Assembly: GCA_023105745.1 (NCBI GenBank)
Contig: JALGQZ010000011.1
Location: 10,564,975 to 10,628,974 of the forward strand
Length of the DNA: 64,000 nt
DNA from: Austropuccinia psidii
Lineage: Eukaryota > Basidiomycota > Pucciniomycetes > Pucciniales > Sphaerophragmiaceae
Direction of reading: 5' to 3'
Part shown: positions 47,585 through 60,400 of the stretch, one piece after another
How the letters are laid out: each line of letters opens with the position of its first letter
Position numbering within the stretch: the stretch's first letter is position 1
The notes under the pieces: generated by a model
Told to the model about the DNA's origin: nothing
What the model saw: only the letters and a program-made list of their open reading frames with translations
Databases searched by the model: none
Made by a program: the position numbers and the translations under genes

Positions 47585-48643
47585 TGTAAGATGTGAATAT
47601 GAAACTGATGATAATATCACTATTAATCAACAGCACTGTGTCTGTTCTTATGAAATATAATAATAAAATATTATTATAACCACAATTAAATAATTAAATA
47701 ATTCTTTCTTTCACGTGTTAAGCACTACTAGTGATTTTAACAGTGAGCAAGTAATTGTCTACAAGAATCAATTACAAGAAGATTTTCATAATAAAACTTC
47801 TTTTATTAAAATAATAAAATTATTTTAATATATAATTATCTTTTGCAAGAATAATTATGATGATAATTATTGAAGAAAGCTAATTTTAGAGAAAAACTTT
47901 AAGAATTAAAGATAAATCACTCACTAATATTCCAAAGAGCTTATTGAAAGATAAGATAGAGAGATTTGATGTGGAATTGTGGATTTTAAGGATCAAAATG
48001 GATTTATAACAGTATTAAAACAATATATAGTCGGATTCTATGATTTCACGTCTTTCTGATTGATTCTGAAAGATTTAAAACACTCAAGAATAGCTGTAAC
48101 TAATACTTACTTGTTGGTAATAATGATTTAAAATGATAATAAGATGATGATGATGTGGAAAAAACAGCAAGAAGAGGCTTCTTTTAAGTTCACAACAGCT
48201 CACAGAGGCGTGCCATGGAGCAAAATGAAAAACCAGTGGATGAGAAAGGAATAAAACTTTTTGGATTATTTATCGAATCATCTGTTGTCACGTAAGATTA
48301 TCATAATTACTTAATTGATGCTTTTACGTGACTACCAAGCCCAATATGGTTAAGAATAAAAGGAGTAACATCTGTAAATCTTCTTTTATTCCAAAATAAT
48401 CATTGATTTCTCAAAGTTATCAATGTTATTGCCAATTTCATCACAGGTTGTAATTACTGTGAATTTTTGAAGGTTCAGTGTTTCATGTAGAATAGTCAAA
48501 AATGTACTCTAAGTAAAACTTTGAATTTTACTAGTAAAACTGTAATTTTTTTTGGTTGTACTATAGATAATACAGTTCTCCATTAGTCCTGAAACTTTCA
48601 GAAAGATTCATTAAGAATTGTATTTTTAATGAATTGTTGAAGT
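47585..48643 (-). repeat. 5' LTR of E3, truncated
   Basis: Matches 37463-38500 and stops at about 48643, where LINE sequence starts. In sense orientation the first 0.85 kb, the U3 side, is missing. Confidence 0.87.
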
Positions 48644-48655
48644 GGTCCTAGAAAT

Positions 48656-49500
48656 ATGAGAAAATTGTCCTTACCTAAACGACCACCACCAGCAATCTGC
48701 CAGAACCAACTCCAAGAAATCAACAAATTCAAAAAATACCATATTGTCATCAGGTCAAAATTTGGAGCACCAAAACCATTTGAGAAAATCTGCTCACAGG
48801 AAGCCTGCAACACAATCAACAAAGTATTAATCGAAATCAGCACCAATTGGAATCAGAGGCTTTACATGGTACCCTTTGGTAGACATCAAGCTTTACACAA
48901 GATCAAGAATGGAAGCTAGCTGGCTGCTGGAAAACAGAGCGTCTTGGACTCACAAGGCAGACCAATTATTCATAATGTCACCACCAACCTTTCCTATTAT
49001 ATTCCACTCTTGCCCCACTTATGTAGACATTGACAACAAAATCTGTAGGAATGCCCTCCTCCAACAAAACAAAATCTAAAAAAAACATGTAGATAGAATA
49101 CAATGGCTAGGTCACCCTAAGGAAGAAGACAAGACCCATGGGTCACTGGTAATCCACTTCACCAAGATACTGCTAGCCCAACAAATCCTTTGTGGGGGAC
49201 TAATCTTTGAGAATGATGGCCTAAACACCAGGCCTGGACCAATGCTTCAACTACCTGAAAACAGGTCACCAAGCATTCCAATGAAAAGAAGACCCAACAT
49301 GCTAAAAATGTGGAGGAACACACTTACCACAAGACTTTAAGGATCTCAGCTACACTCCGTCAATCAGGAGGTGTGTATGATGTGTAAACCAAGATAAATC
49401 CACCAACCAATCCATCAACCTCTATGACAAAAAGTACTGCCACTCAACTCTCAGCCAAAAATGCCCAATCCGCCAAAAAGAAATGCAAAAACTAACACCA
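48656..49500 (+). pseudogene. LINE ORF1 (Gag-like)
   Basis: Segments reading CQNQLQEINKFKKYHIVIR, then ENRASWTHKADQLFIMSP and NALLQQNKI, then IQWLGHPKEEDKTHGSLVIH. This order is typical of nucleic-acid-binding ORF1 proteins of rust LINEs. Stops and frame changes separate the blocks. The C-terminal Cys knuckles are decayed (KMWRNTL, CMMCK). Confidence 0.65.
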
Positions 49501-49513
49501 CAACCAAGAATTA

Positions 49514-50376
49514 ATGGTGAATAAAACCCAAACAACTTTTGCATCAGGAGATATAGACAACACAGAGAGCCCACTCCAAATAAACCCACACTCATATCTT
49601 TCCTTCTTCCAATTGAATTTTCATAATAAATTTGAAACAACAATGAGTATCTTAAATTCAGAGATAACTCGTATTGCTCTGCTGTTACAGAAACCATGGG
49701 TGAATCCTGACAACCGGCTCCCACCAATGCATCAGAACTGGCACAGAATAACCCCCAAAACAAATCCAGGTAAGAAAGAAAAAAAACCATGAGCATGCAT
49801 ATACATCAGCAAAAAAAAACAATCCCACCAGATTATTGACAGCCCGCAAGAGAGCACCCTACTAGTGATAACAACATTACTAGACATAATTAATTCAATC
49901 CCTCAACTCACCCTTCTCTCCCTATACAACCCACACACTACCTTTACTGGAATTCAAATCTTAAATCAATGGCTACAAGCAGAAGCAACTCGGCAAAAAA
50001 CAACAATCATCATGATGGACTCCAACCTCCACCATCTGCTCTGGAACCTGAGCAAATACAATCATACCCACGCCCAAGCAAAAGATCTCATTAAAACCTG
50101 TGGAAAAAAAGGTTTCCACCTGATTTCGCCAAAACACATCCCAACATTTCTAGGAGAAGTAGGCAGACCCACAACAATGGACCTCACATGGGCAAACCAT
50201 GTTACCCAAAAACACCAACCAGTAACACAAGTACAGCTGAGCGATCATTAATGCGCCCATCACCCTGCCTAATTCTGAAACACAAATTCCAAAAAAACAT
50301 GTATTGATACAGCTGAAGAAACTAGATAAAGAACTATTCCTTGAGACTCTACACCAAAACCTTGGCCAAAGAGCAA
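49514..50376 (+). pseudogene. LINE ORF2, endonuclease part
   Basis: AP-endonuclease-like domain: LQKPWVNPDNRLPPMHQNW, CIYISKKKQ, a SLYNPHTTF strand, catalytic block MDSNLHHLLWN near 50013, GFHLISPKHIPTFLGE, TTMDLTWAN and VQLSDH near 50240. These are the usual order and residues of LINE endonucleases. Several stops. Cut by a solo LTR at 50377. Confidence 0.8.
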
Positions 50377-50763
50377 TGTGAGCCTTAGAGGTATTTTCAT
50401 ATACCCAAAAGACCACAAATAACAAAATAAGATATAAATATAAATAAAATAAATTTATTTATATTATCAAAAGAAAAATTAAAATATAAAAATTTAATTA
50501 TAATTTGACATAAAAAATTAAATTAAATTTTGAAATTGTGAAAATGCATTTTTACTTGAAAAAATTAAGTAAATATGAATTTTTAATAAAATCAATGAAA
50601 TTAAAATATTTTTGGTAAAATGTTACATAATATATATTATAGCTTATTATCCAGTAAATAAACTTAAGCAAATTACTTCACCATTGGATTCCTCCTAAAA
50701 AATAAGGTGGTGTCACCTTTGGGTAAAGTCTCTGTAACTCAACTCTAAATAAGCTTAAATTAA

Positions 50764-52588
50764 TGTAAGGTGTGGATATGAAACTTTGATAAAATATCAA
50801 GTACTTTTCCTGTCCTCAAAATTTGTATAAGGTAAAATTATTTAAAAATAGTACGAATTAGTTTTTTTAAAGAGAAAACACGCCAATGTTATTGTGTTTA
50901 ACGTTTTAAGTATAAAACAATAATATAATAAAAATTTATTGTCTTAACAACAATAAAGATTTATCCAAAAATACTCTACAAGAGATATTTAAGGCTACAA
51001 GAGAAATTTCTTCAAGAGAAATTTCAATTGGAATTAATTGAGCAAAGAACTACAAGCAATTAATTAAAGAGCAAAGTCTATAAAAAGGTATTTAAAGAGA
51101 AAAAACACCCAAAAGTGACCAGAGTGAATTTGGAAACAAAGTGACAAAGTTAACAGTGATGAAAGATGCTTTAATTCACTTTTGGGGTGGTTAAGGGGTA
51201 AAAATGATTATAAGAGTTACAGAAAATGATTATAGCAATTTTTTCACGTGGTTAAAAGGTTCAAAATGTTTAAAAAAGGGTGGTTTGAATCTTTTATTGA
51301 TTGGTTTAATAGTGTATAAACTAATTATAAAAGGAAAAGATTCTAACATGAAGAGAAAAGTGGGGCAAAGAAGACATTCTTTTATAGCCATCAATTTTCT
51401 TACTCCAAAAGTGAAATTTACTCTTTTCAGTCGTAAAAAACAGTCTGATAACATAAAAGCCAATTATGGCATCATTGAACCCTGTTTTAGACCAAAAAAG
51501 GGCTGGTTTAAGCCATTTTTTGCTATTTTTGGCCATTTCAGACCCTTAAATCAGCCATTACTATAGCAATACCTGGTCTAGAGCCTTCAAAACATTTCAG
51601 AATGTGTGTAAAAGGTGTAGAAACAAGTCAAAACTGTTTTCACTAACATTGTTTTAACTTAAGGGTAGTTTTACCCTCTTGGCAGCAGTTAAAACCACCC
51701 TGGTTGGTATCAAAACCTCATCATCAATTGAGTCACAGACCCTGTGACTCAATTCCAGGCCAAAAGTAATGAACCTTTGCGTGGATTTTGACATCCCATG
51801 CCAGTCAGAAAGGATTTTGGGGGTCTAGCTCCCCCTTAGAGCTAGAGTGTCTTTCCCCCCCAGAATTAATCTTCCCAATTTATTTTCTTTAAATCCTCAT
51901 CATGTAATACAATTATAATTTACATATGTAATTCAATTGGGTTTTTAATTACACATCTGTAATAATTGATACCTCATATGTAAATTGAAATTCACTTATG
52001 TAATACATGCACACATTTTGACATTTCAATTGAAAATACTTCAATTCCTCATAACTTCTAAACTAAACACAACACCTCAATTTTAACACAAAAATTGATG
52101 GTTGACACCACATGTGGTGTGAATTAAATTGAGGTTTTGAGGATTTTCATAATTTTGTACAAAAAATACTAAAAACCTAACTTAAGCTTATTTGGAGTTG
52201 AGTTACAGAAATTTCATCCAGAGGTGACCCCACTTTATTTTTTATGAGGAACCCAATGGTGTGATAATTTCTTTCTGTTTATTTATTGGATAAAAAGCTA
52301 TAATATATTTTATATAACTTTTTACCAAAAATATTTTAATTTCATAATTTTTATTAAAAATTCATTTTTACTCAATTTTTACAAGTAAAAATGTATTTTC
52401 ATAATTTGAAATTTCATTGTAATTTTATTTTTAAATTACAATTAAATTTTGATTTTGAAATATAAATTTGTATTTATATTTCAATTTTTTTATTTTTATA
52501 ATATAAATAAATTTATTTTAATTATATTTGTATCTTAATTTATCATTTGTGGTCTTTTGGGGATATGAAAATACCTCTAAGGCTCACA
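50764..52588 (-). repeat. Solo LTR-A nested inside a solo LTR-A
   Basis: 1825 bp in the opposite orientation, with target duplication ATTAA at 50759-50763 and 52589-52593. The outer LTR continues in register on both sides. A family-A element thus inserted in an older family-A solo LTR and was then itself reduced to a solo LTR. Confidence 0.93.
51726..51754. promoter_or_regulatory. Paired TGAGTCA palindrome in nested LTR-A
   Basis: Perfect 13-bp arms (AATTGAGTCACAG) around ACC. Same element as at 23591 and 19303. Confidence 0.45.
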
Positions 52589-53949
52589 ATTAAGTTTTTA
52601 GTATTTTCTGTACAAAAGTTGAGAATCCTCAAAACCTTAATTTAACTTCCACCACATGTGGTTTTAACCATCAATTTTTGTGTTATAATTGAGGTGTTGT
52701 GTGTAGTTGAGAAGTTATAAGGAGTTGAAGTATTCTCAATTGAAATTTCAAAATGTGTGCGTGTATTACATAAGTGAACTGTAATTTACATATGAGGTAT
52801 CAATTATTACAGTTGTGTTCTGTAAAAACTCAATTGAATTGTATGTGTAAATTACAAGTGTAGTACATGATGAGGAATTAAAGCAAAAATAAATTGGAAA
52901 GATGACAGGAATGGGATGTCACAATCCACACAAATGCTCATCACTTTTGGCCTGGAATTGAGTCACAGGGTCTGTGATTCACTTGATGACGAGGATTTGA
53001 TACCAACAGGCCAGTTTTAACTGTTGCCAAGAGGGTAAAACTACCCTTAAGATAAAGGAATCTTATTAAAACAGTTTTAACTGGTTTCTACGTCTCTTAA
53101 ACTCATTATGACGTGTTTTGAAGGCTCTAGACTAGGTATTACTATAGTAATGGCTGATTTAAGGGTCTAAAATGGCTAAACATAGCAAAAAAAGGCTAAA
53201 ACCAGCCCTTTTTTGCTCTAAACCAGCGTTAAATGATGCCATAATTGGATTTTATGTTGTCAAAGTGTTTTCCACGACTGACAAGAGTAAATTTTAGTTT
53301 TGGAGTAAGAAAATTGATGGCTATAAAAGAATGTCTTCTTTGCCCCACTTTTCTCTTCATGTTAGAATCTTTTCCTTTTATAATTAGTTTAAACACTGTT
53401 AAACCAATCAATAAAAGATTCCAAACACCCTTTTTACATCATTTCAAACCTTTTAACAAGGTGAAAAAACAACTATAATCATTATTTCTAACTCTTATAA
53501 TCATCTTACCCCTTGAACCACACCAAAAGTGAATTAAAGCATCTTTCATCATTGTTAGCTTTGTCACTTTGTTTCCAAATTCACTATGCTCACCTTTGGG
53601 TGTATTTTAACTTTAAATATATTCTTTAAGACTTTGATCTTTGATTAATTTATTGCAGGCCTTTTCTCAATTAATTCCAATTGAAATAGCTCTTGAAAAA
53701 ATCTATTTTGTAGCCTTAAATATCTCTTGTAGAGTATTTTTGGATAAATGTTTATTTTTGGTAAAATAATAAATCCTTATAATAATATTGTTTTATCCTT
53801 ATAAAGTTGAAAACAATAAAATTGGCGTGTATTCACTTAAAAATAGTATTTCTTACTATTTTTAATTATTTCTTACCTTATACAAATTTTGAGGACAGGA
53901 AAAGGACTTGATTTTTAATCAAATTTTCATATCCACACCTTACATGCAA

Positions 53950-55987
53950 ACACCACAGCCTCTGTAGAGTGCACCATTCAGGATCTAACAACAGAAATCA
54001 CAATGGCCTACAACATCCAAGGTAAATGGGTCATGACTAACCCCGCAAGATCTAAGGCACGGTGAAACAAAGAACAACTTAATGATCTAGTCAAGGTCAG
54101 AAACAAGGCAAGAAGAAATATGCTTAAAAATAAAACCAAGGAATACAAAGAAGAATATCATAGCTATCAAAAACTCTTCAAAAAAAAGGTCTGGGAGCTC
54201 AAAAGCCGGCATTGGAGGAAATTTCTAGCCAAAAGAGATCCAGAACAGCATACCAAGCTTACAAATTCATGAAAGACAAACAGGAAGAAATTATCACATC
54301 ACTAAGGAATCAGGAAGGAAACCTAACATTGTACATCACAGAGAGTCCTTCCTTATTGTTCTATTGAGCATCAATAATGGAGACTGCGGCAGACCTTAAC
54401 GACATACCACATCAGCAACAACCAATTCTTCCAGCCAGCTTTCCCCAGGTAACTGAAGACAAAATAGCAAACACAATATCTGGCTTACCCAATAGGAAGG
54501 CCCCTGGACCAGATGGCATACCAGATGAGCTAATTAAAATATCAAAACCCCTTTTAATCCCAATACTAACCAACTTATATAACCTCTGCTTTACACAGGG
54601 ACAGTACCCAGTAGAATGGAAAGAAGCCCAAACAGCGATAATTAGAAAAGTAGCCAAAGACGACCATGCTAACCCTAATGCCTATAGACCAATTGGATTG
54701 CTGAACACCCTAGGCAAGCTTTTTGAGAAAATAATCAATAACTGCCTAATGTACTGGGCACACCAAAAAAACTCAATACACCCAGGACACATGGGGGGAA
54801 GACCGGGAAAGTGCATTAATGATGTCTTTGTGATGTTGACATCATGGATAACTAATAAATGTAGGGAAGGGAAAATAGTCATGGGACTCTTTCTTGATGT
54901 GAAATTGGCATACCAATAAGCTCAAAAACAACAACTAATTCATTTTTTGAGACAAAAAACATGTCCGCCTTATTTGATTAGAATTATTTACTCTTGTCTC
55001 TCTGACAGGACGACCAGCTTAAGAATTGGCAAATACATATCTCAGACTTTCTCAGTCCCAAATGGCTTACCGCAAGGGTCCCCACTATCAGTAACACTAT
55101 ATCTCATATAGTATTGCAACCCACTCCTCCCAAACCCACCATTACTAAACAGAAACAACATTTCCATAGTGTACATCAATGATTTAACTCACCTCATTGC
55201 TAGAGGAAATCATGGCCAGATCTAAAAACTGAGTTAAAGGTATGGGGCTGTCTTCAACAAGAAAAAAACTCCAGCCATCAAACAAAATAGCAATAGAAGG
55301 ATCAAAACACACACTACAAAAGGAAGTTAAATGGCTGGGCATCACCTTACCCCCACCTACGAATGGCCAAGACCAAAGCCAACAACACAATCAAGCAATT
55401 ATCACAGATAATCAGACCAACATTTGGACTATGCCAAAGAGAAGCAAGAGTTCTAATTTCAGAAGTCATGTCAAAAAGACTATTACATGGGAGCATAATC
55501 TGGTACACCAACAAAATCAGAAGACAGTGGAGAAATTACTGATGAATGGACTTTTTCAAGCAGTAAGATTAAGCACGGGGTTGATGAATCAAACCCCCTC
55601 CCCCTTTCTAAAGCTTTATGGGGGAATTAAATAGTTAACAAAACAACACATAAAATTAACCCACAACTACATTCACACCAAATTAGCAGCACCAAAAGAC
55701 AATGCACACAGAACACTAATCTGGAGAGACCTGACCAAACCCCATAGATCACACCCTTCCCCACTAAACAAACTAATAGGGAAAGACATCCTTTTACAAC
55801 AGCACTTCACATGAACTGAAACTCTTTCTCCCTTACCTATCCCACCATGGTCAAACCAGATAACAACCATAACCAACTCAGAGCTAACAAAAGTGCAAGA
55901 AAAAGAAGAGGTAACAAACCACGTAAGGGACAAACTAGTTAACAACAACTTAGTCTTCTTTGCTGATGGCTCACTCATCCTGTCAGG
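53950..55987 (+). pseudogene. LINE ORF2, reverse transcriptase and start of RNase H
   Basis: Linker up to 54376, then RT 54377-54919: GLPNRKAPGPDGIPDELIK, WKEAQTAIIRK, AYRPIGLLNTLGKLFEKI, and GLFLDVKLAYQ, where AFD is expected. This continues with LPQGSPLSVTLYL and the catalytic motif as YIND at 55172-55183 (normally YxDD). The last recognisable block is FADGSLILSG near 55960, the start of RNase H, where the D4 LTR cuts in. Confidence 0.83.
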
Positions 55988-55992
55988 TTGAG

Positions 55993-57418
55993 TGTATGTA
56001 GAAGTAGTAATTAGGCTATTTACAACTTTAACTGTGACTTTGACACATGATAAAAGATTTAAAATAAAGGTATTGATAGAGAATAAGGATTTTATAATAA
56101 AATTTAAAGGGCTTTACTATTATAAAATAGTGGTGGTGAGCGCTGTTGAAAGCCCTGGGTGCAGCTTTACTGGTTGGATGACAATAATAAAGACTACAAT
56201 AATTAGGATTATAATTATACCTGGCTATTTTCCAAGAGCATAACTGTTTTTGACAGTTGTACTACGTAGGAATTTAAGAGCAGGATGTGGAAAGCTTTTC
56301 TGGCTGTGAAAAGCCCTCCTTTTATCATGAAATGGGGTGGAAAGGCTACTAGACCTTTCCACGTAGAGGAAGTGAAGATTTTTCACTCTCTGAGACAGGC
56401 TTGTGGTTTGAAAAAGACCTGTATAGCCTGTATTGGGCTAAGATGTGGTTTTGAAACCAATCTGGGCAGTTTTCACCAATACAGGGTGAAATGTTTCATC
56501 TGGGGACCACATAGCCTTCTTCTGATGTGTATGACAAGTAGAATGCTGTACAGAAACTGTATGGGACCCCAGTATTGACTGACTTATGAGGTATTGAAGT
56601 ATAAACATGCTTCTTTGTCTGTTTGTCACCTCATAATAATGGTTATGGGATATTATCCCATGGTAAGGCTGTATTGGCAAAAATGTGGGGTTTTGACCTT
56701 AAAACAGCCATACCTTTGTCAGTTCTCGATATATCAACCTCAAAGTTGGTTCAGTGTATAGCCCTGTATATACTCTACACAATGGTGCCTTTTTTGATAT
56801 GGTTATCATTAAATATGGCAAAGTTATCCCATGTACAAGATATTTTGTACATATGCGTGTTTTAGGCAAAAGCTGTATTGGGCTTGTTTGCCCCCTACCT
56901 TTTGTTCTAGTTGAGATATGAGGAAATGGATGTCACCATCAGATAGCCCTGATTGTGCTCTTTTCAAAACAACCCCACTTTAGGTATCTCACACTAAAAC
57001 TGTAGAAGTTAGATGAGAGGTGAATGTTTTGTTCACCCTTATTTGGGCTGAATTTGGTCATAACTTCAGTAATACTAGTGCTAGCAAAGTTTGACTGGTG
57101 CCATTGGATAGCCCTGAATTAGAGCTTCATTTTGAATACCCATTCGATGGGGTTAAGCCTCTTACTCTGTATTTCAGATGGGAGGTGAAAATTAAGGTTT
57201 ATGCTCAGCAACAACTTTGAACAGGAATATCTTTGTTATTCTTTCTCCTATAATGATAGGACTTGTATATTTGGAAAGGGGCAAGTTCCCCCTTTCTTTT
57301 GATTTCTTTTGAGCTAATATGGCTCAGCTCTATGTTTTGGTGGTATCTTGGCCATACCATTGGTTTATGGTATTTTGGCTGTCATGCTTGTGCTCTGGTT
57401 TTGAGTCACAGGGTGACA
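55993..57418 (-). repeat. 3' LTR of D4 (LTR-D)
   Basis: The right end TGACA (sense TGTCACCC) is next to the polypurine tract. The left end is taken as TGTATG at 55993, where LINE similarity stops, and is approximate because the partner LTR is not in the window. It shares blocks with the LTR-D fragments at 11129-14272. No coding content. Confidence 0.75.
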
Positions 57419-57420
57419 TA

Positions 57421-57428
57421 CCCTCCTC
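57421..57428 (-). other. Polypurine tract of D4
   Basis: Sense GAGGAGGG, then TA, then the LTR TGTCACCC. Confidence 0.7.
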
Positions 57429-57438
57429 TAAAAAAGGC

Positions 57439-60400
57439 TCATAATTGATGAGACTGTTCAGTCCTCCTAGAGGTTTTGAATCTCCTTAAATTAAGGTTCC
57501 CATATGGTATGGCATCTTCTGCCAACCATTTGTCCTTATCAGCTGTTTGGTTCTTGAATCTGACTAAGTATTGTCTTTGATCCTTCCCATTAAGTCTGAT
57601 CTTCCTGGCCCTGATGTTTTACTCACAGGTCCAGGGGAACCCTCCAATTCCACTATCTCTGGTGGTGTGGGGTTCCTCCTCCTGGAGGGGAATTTGTCCT
57701 CCTCTGTTTGGAAGTATGGTTTGACTAAACTTACTGGAAAGACTGGGTGCTTCCTGGAAAACTCCTCTGTAAGTTTGACTTCCACTGCATTCTTTCCTAT
57801 AAACTTAATTATAGTGAAGGGACCTACAAATTAGTCTCTCATTTTTTTGGGTCCTTTAAAATTATTAAAGTTTAGTGTAGACACTAACACCTGGTCCCCT
57901 TCCTTAAAGTCAGGTTCCATGTGTGTCTTGTCCCACCTCTGCTTGTTATATTCTTTGGCCTCAGCTATGCATCTGGCTGCTGTGTCACAAGCCCTCTTCC
58001 ACATATCATGGAGCTGTGGGGTGGATGGTCAGAAGATTCTTCTTCAAGTGATCCACAGGCAACAGTGGATTCCACCCTTTCTCTACCAGTACAGGTGTTT
58101 TTCCTGTGGTAGAGTGCTGACTTGTATTATACAGCAGCTGGACAGCTGGTAGAAGAGTAATCCATTCATGGGTGTATCCTTTATGGTCCTTGTATTCCAT
58201 GCCATAGGCACAGAACCTTCTAAGGCTGTCCTCCATTTTCTGGTCCATCCTTTCTGCTAGGCCATCTGTTTGTGGATGGTAAGCTCTGGAAAATGCAAGC
58301 TTGGTGCCAAGAATGTCATACAAGTTGATCCAAAATTCAGAAGTGCATTTTGGGTCCCTATCACTAATGATGATTTTAGGGACTCCACAGGTAGATATGA
58401 TATTATTCCAGAATAACAGAGAAGTGTCCATGGCTGTATCCTCTTTATGGCATGGTAGACACCTCATACTCTTTCTGAAACTATCAACTATGATTAAGCA
58501 GGAATTATAGTTTTCTTTTCCACCTGGGACAAGTCCTGTGACCCAGTCCATATTGATGGTCTCCCATGGGTGTTTGGGTTCCTCTATATGTTCAAGTAAC
58601 CCATACTTCTTCCCATGTTTCCTATTTGCCTTTTGGCATCTTTCACAAGTGTTGATGTATTCACTCAACTCTTGTTCCCACTTGGGCCACCAAGCTATGC
58701 TTGCTACCCTCTCTTTGGTCCTGTCCTCACTCATGTGTCCCATATAGGGGCAGTCATGGCGTTGCTGCAGGATCAGGGAGATGTGGTCTCTGTCTACCAC
58801 TGTGAGTGCACTTGTGTGCTTCTCTCTGTGGTAAAGCAGGCCATCTACAAGGAAGAACTTGTTATCCTTATAGGCCCTCAACCAGGGTTCTTCCAACTTG
58901 GATTCCAGTTCTGGGCTCCTGTATTTTTTTTGAAGGAGTTGTAGTAATGTGCCACACTGTTTGTGTTTGGCATAAGACCTCAGTACTTTACTGAAAAATT
59001 CATTATGCAGTTCTGAGGATCTTATTCCAAGTATGGGAGTTTCTGTTCCTTCTGAATCAGTGTTTCCACTGTCAAGGGTACCACTTCCTGGTTCCGATTC
59101 AGAGAATCTGAAGTTCTTCCTCCTATTTATTTCCATGAAATGGATAGGGATCTTGGCTGCAACTTCAGGGTCATAAGCTGGATTGCTCTTGACATTATCC
59201 AGTGGCCATTTGCATTGGCATGACTTTTACCTTCTTTGTATATGACGGTAATATTCCCCCTATACTCCTGGATGGCTATTTGCCATCTCAGCATGTGTCT
59301 ATTTGTAGTCTTCATGTTCAGTAAAGACTTCAAGGCTGTGCAGTCTGTGTAGACTTCAAAGACTGCACCCTCCAGATAATAATAGAGTTTTTCTAGAGCC
59401 CAGACTAAGCATACGAATTCAGTCTGGGTGGCCCATACCTGGCCTCTGAATCTTTCAGTTGCCTAGAGATGTAACATATTAATCCCTCTCTTGGTTCACC
59501 ATCTACAATTTGTCTTTGGTAAAGGGCTGCTTCTAAGCCTTGGCCACATGCTGCATCTATGTATAACTTGAACGGTAGTTCAAAGTCAGGCAAGATGAGC
59601 ACAGGTGCATTTGTGAGTTCATATTTTATCCTCTCATATGCATCCCTCCTTTCCTTGTTAATTTCAAAAGCTACATCTTTTGAACATAACTTGTATAAGT
59701 TACTAGTTAAGTTGGCAACCTTTTTGATGTGGTTTCTATAGTAGCTAGCAAACCCAAGGAAAGATTGCATCTCTTTGATGCTCTTTGGTACTGGCTTTTG
59801 CAGTACTTCTGAAACTTTATTCTGGTCAATTGCCAGACTAAGACCTGAGACTTTATGTCCTGGAGCTAGTAGCTCTTGCTGTCCAAAATTACACTTTTTC
59901 AGTGAAATTTTTCTGATTGATGGGTGTACATTTACTTAGCACTCTTTCTATGTTTTTTACATGGTATTCTCATGTCTGTGAGTATATAATGATATCATCA
60001 ATATATAACACCATCCAGCCTTGTAATATTTCTTCTTGAAATATTGTGTCCATCATCCTTTGAAAGTGGGTTGGTGCATTTTTGATGGCAAATGGCATCC
60101 TGGTATACTCATATATGCCCATATGGCATATTATTCTGAGCAAATTCATGGAGTTTGGTTTAACTCCATTTTGGTGGAAACCTTTCATACAATCCATTTT
60201 GGTTATGTATTTGGCTTTTGCCAGTTTACCCAAGGCATTAGGTATCCTAGGTATAGGGTACCTGTCTGCTTGTGTGTAGTTGTTCAGAGCTCTGAGGTCT
60301 CCACACAGTCTAGACTTGTCATCATTCCAGGTGATTAGGACAGGAGTGGTTATTTCCACTATTCCATTATGTCCAATCTTTGTGATGACATACATGTCCA

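Larger units (their letters stand above)
37463..48643 (-). mobile_element. Chromovirus E3, 5' LTR truncated
   Basis: Minus-strand Ty3/gypsy element with its own LTR family (plus-strand start TGTAAGATGTGA). The 3' LTR is complete (37463-39364). The 5' LTR (47585-48643) is cut after about 1.06 of 1.9 kb at the junction with a LINE, so the second target duplication is missing. It is inserted in the Helitron helicase gene. The internal region is related to, but clearly distinct from, family A. It contains a family-C LTR derivative inserted in the integrase (40336-42129). Confidence 0.9.
50377..53944 (+). repeat. Solo LTR-A in LINE, itself interrupted
   Basis: TGTGAGCC at 50377 to CCTTACA at 53944, flanked by AGCAA (50372-50376) and TGCAA (53945-53949), a target duplication with one mismatch. 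It is about 1.74 kb after removal of the nested LTR. Confidence 0.88.
48644..55992 (+). mobile_element. LINE with ORF1, endonuclease, RT and RNase H, split by LTRs
   Basis: Plus-strand non-LTR retrotransposon of the fungal type with a terminal RNase H (Tad-like by layout; clade not tested). The left end is a direct junction with truncated LTR-E. The right end is cut by the LTR of D4 inside RNase H. A solo LTR-A (50377-53944) interrupts it between endonuclease and RT; the frame joins across it (GQRA before, NTTASVECTI after). Many stops. Confidence 0.85.
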
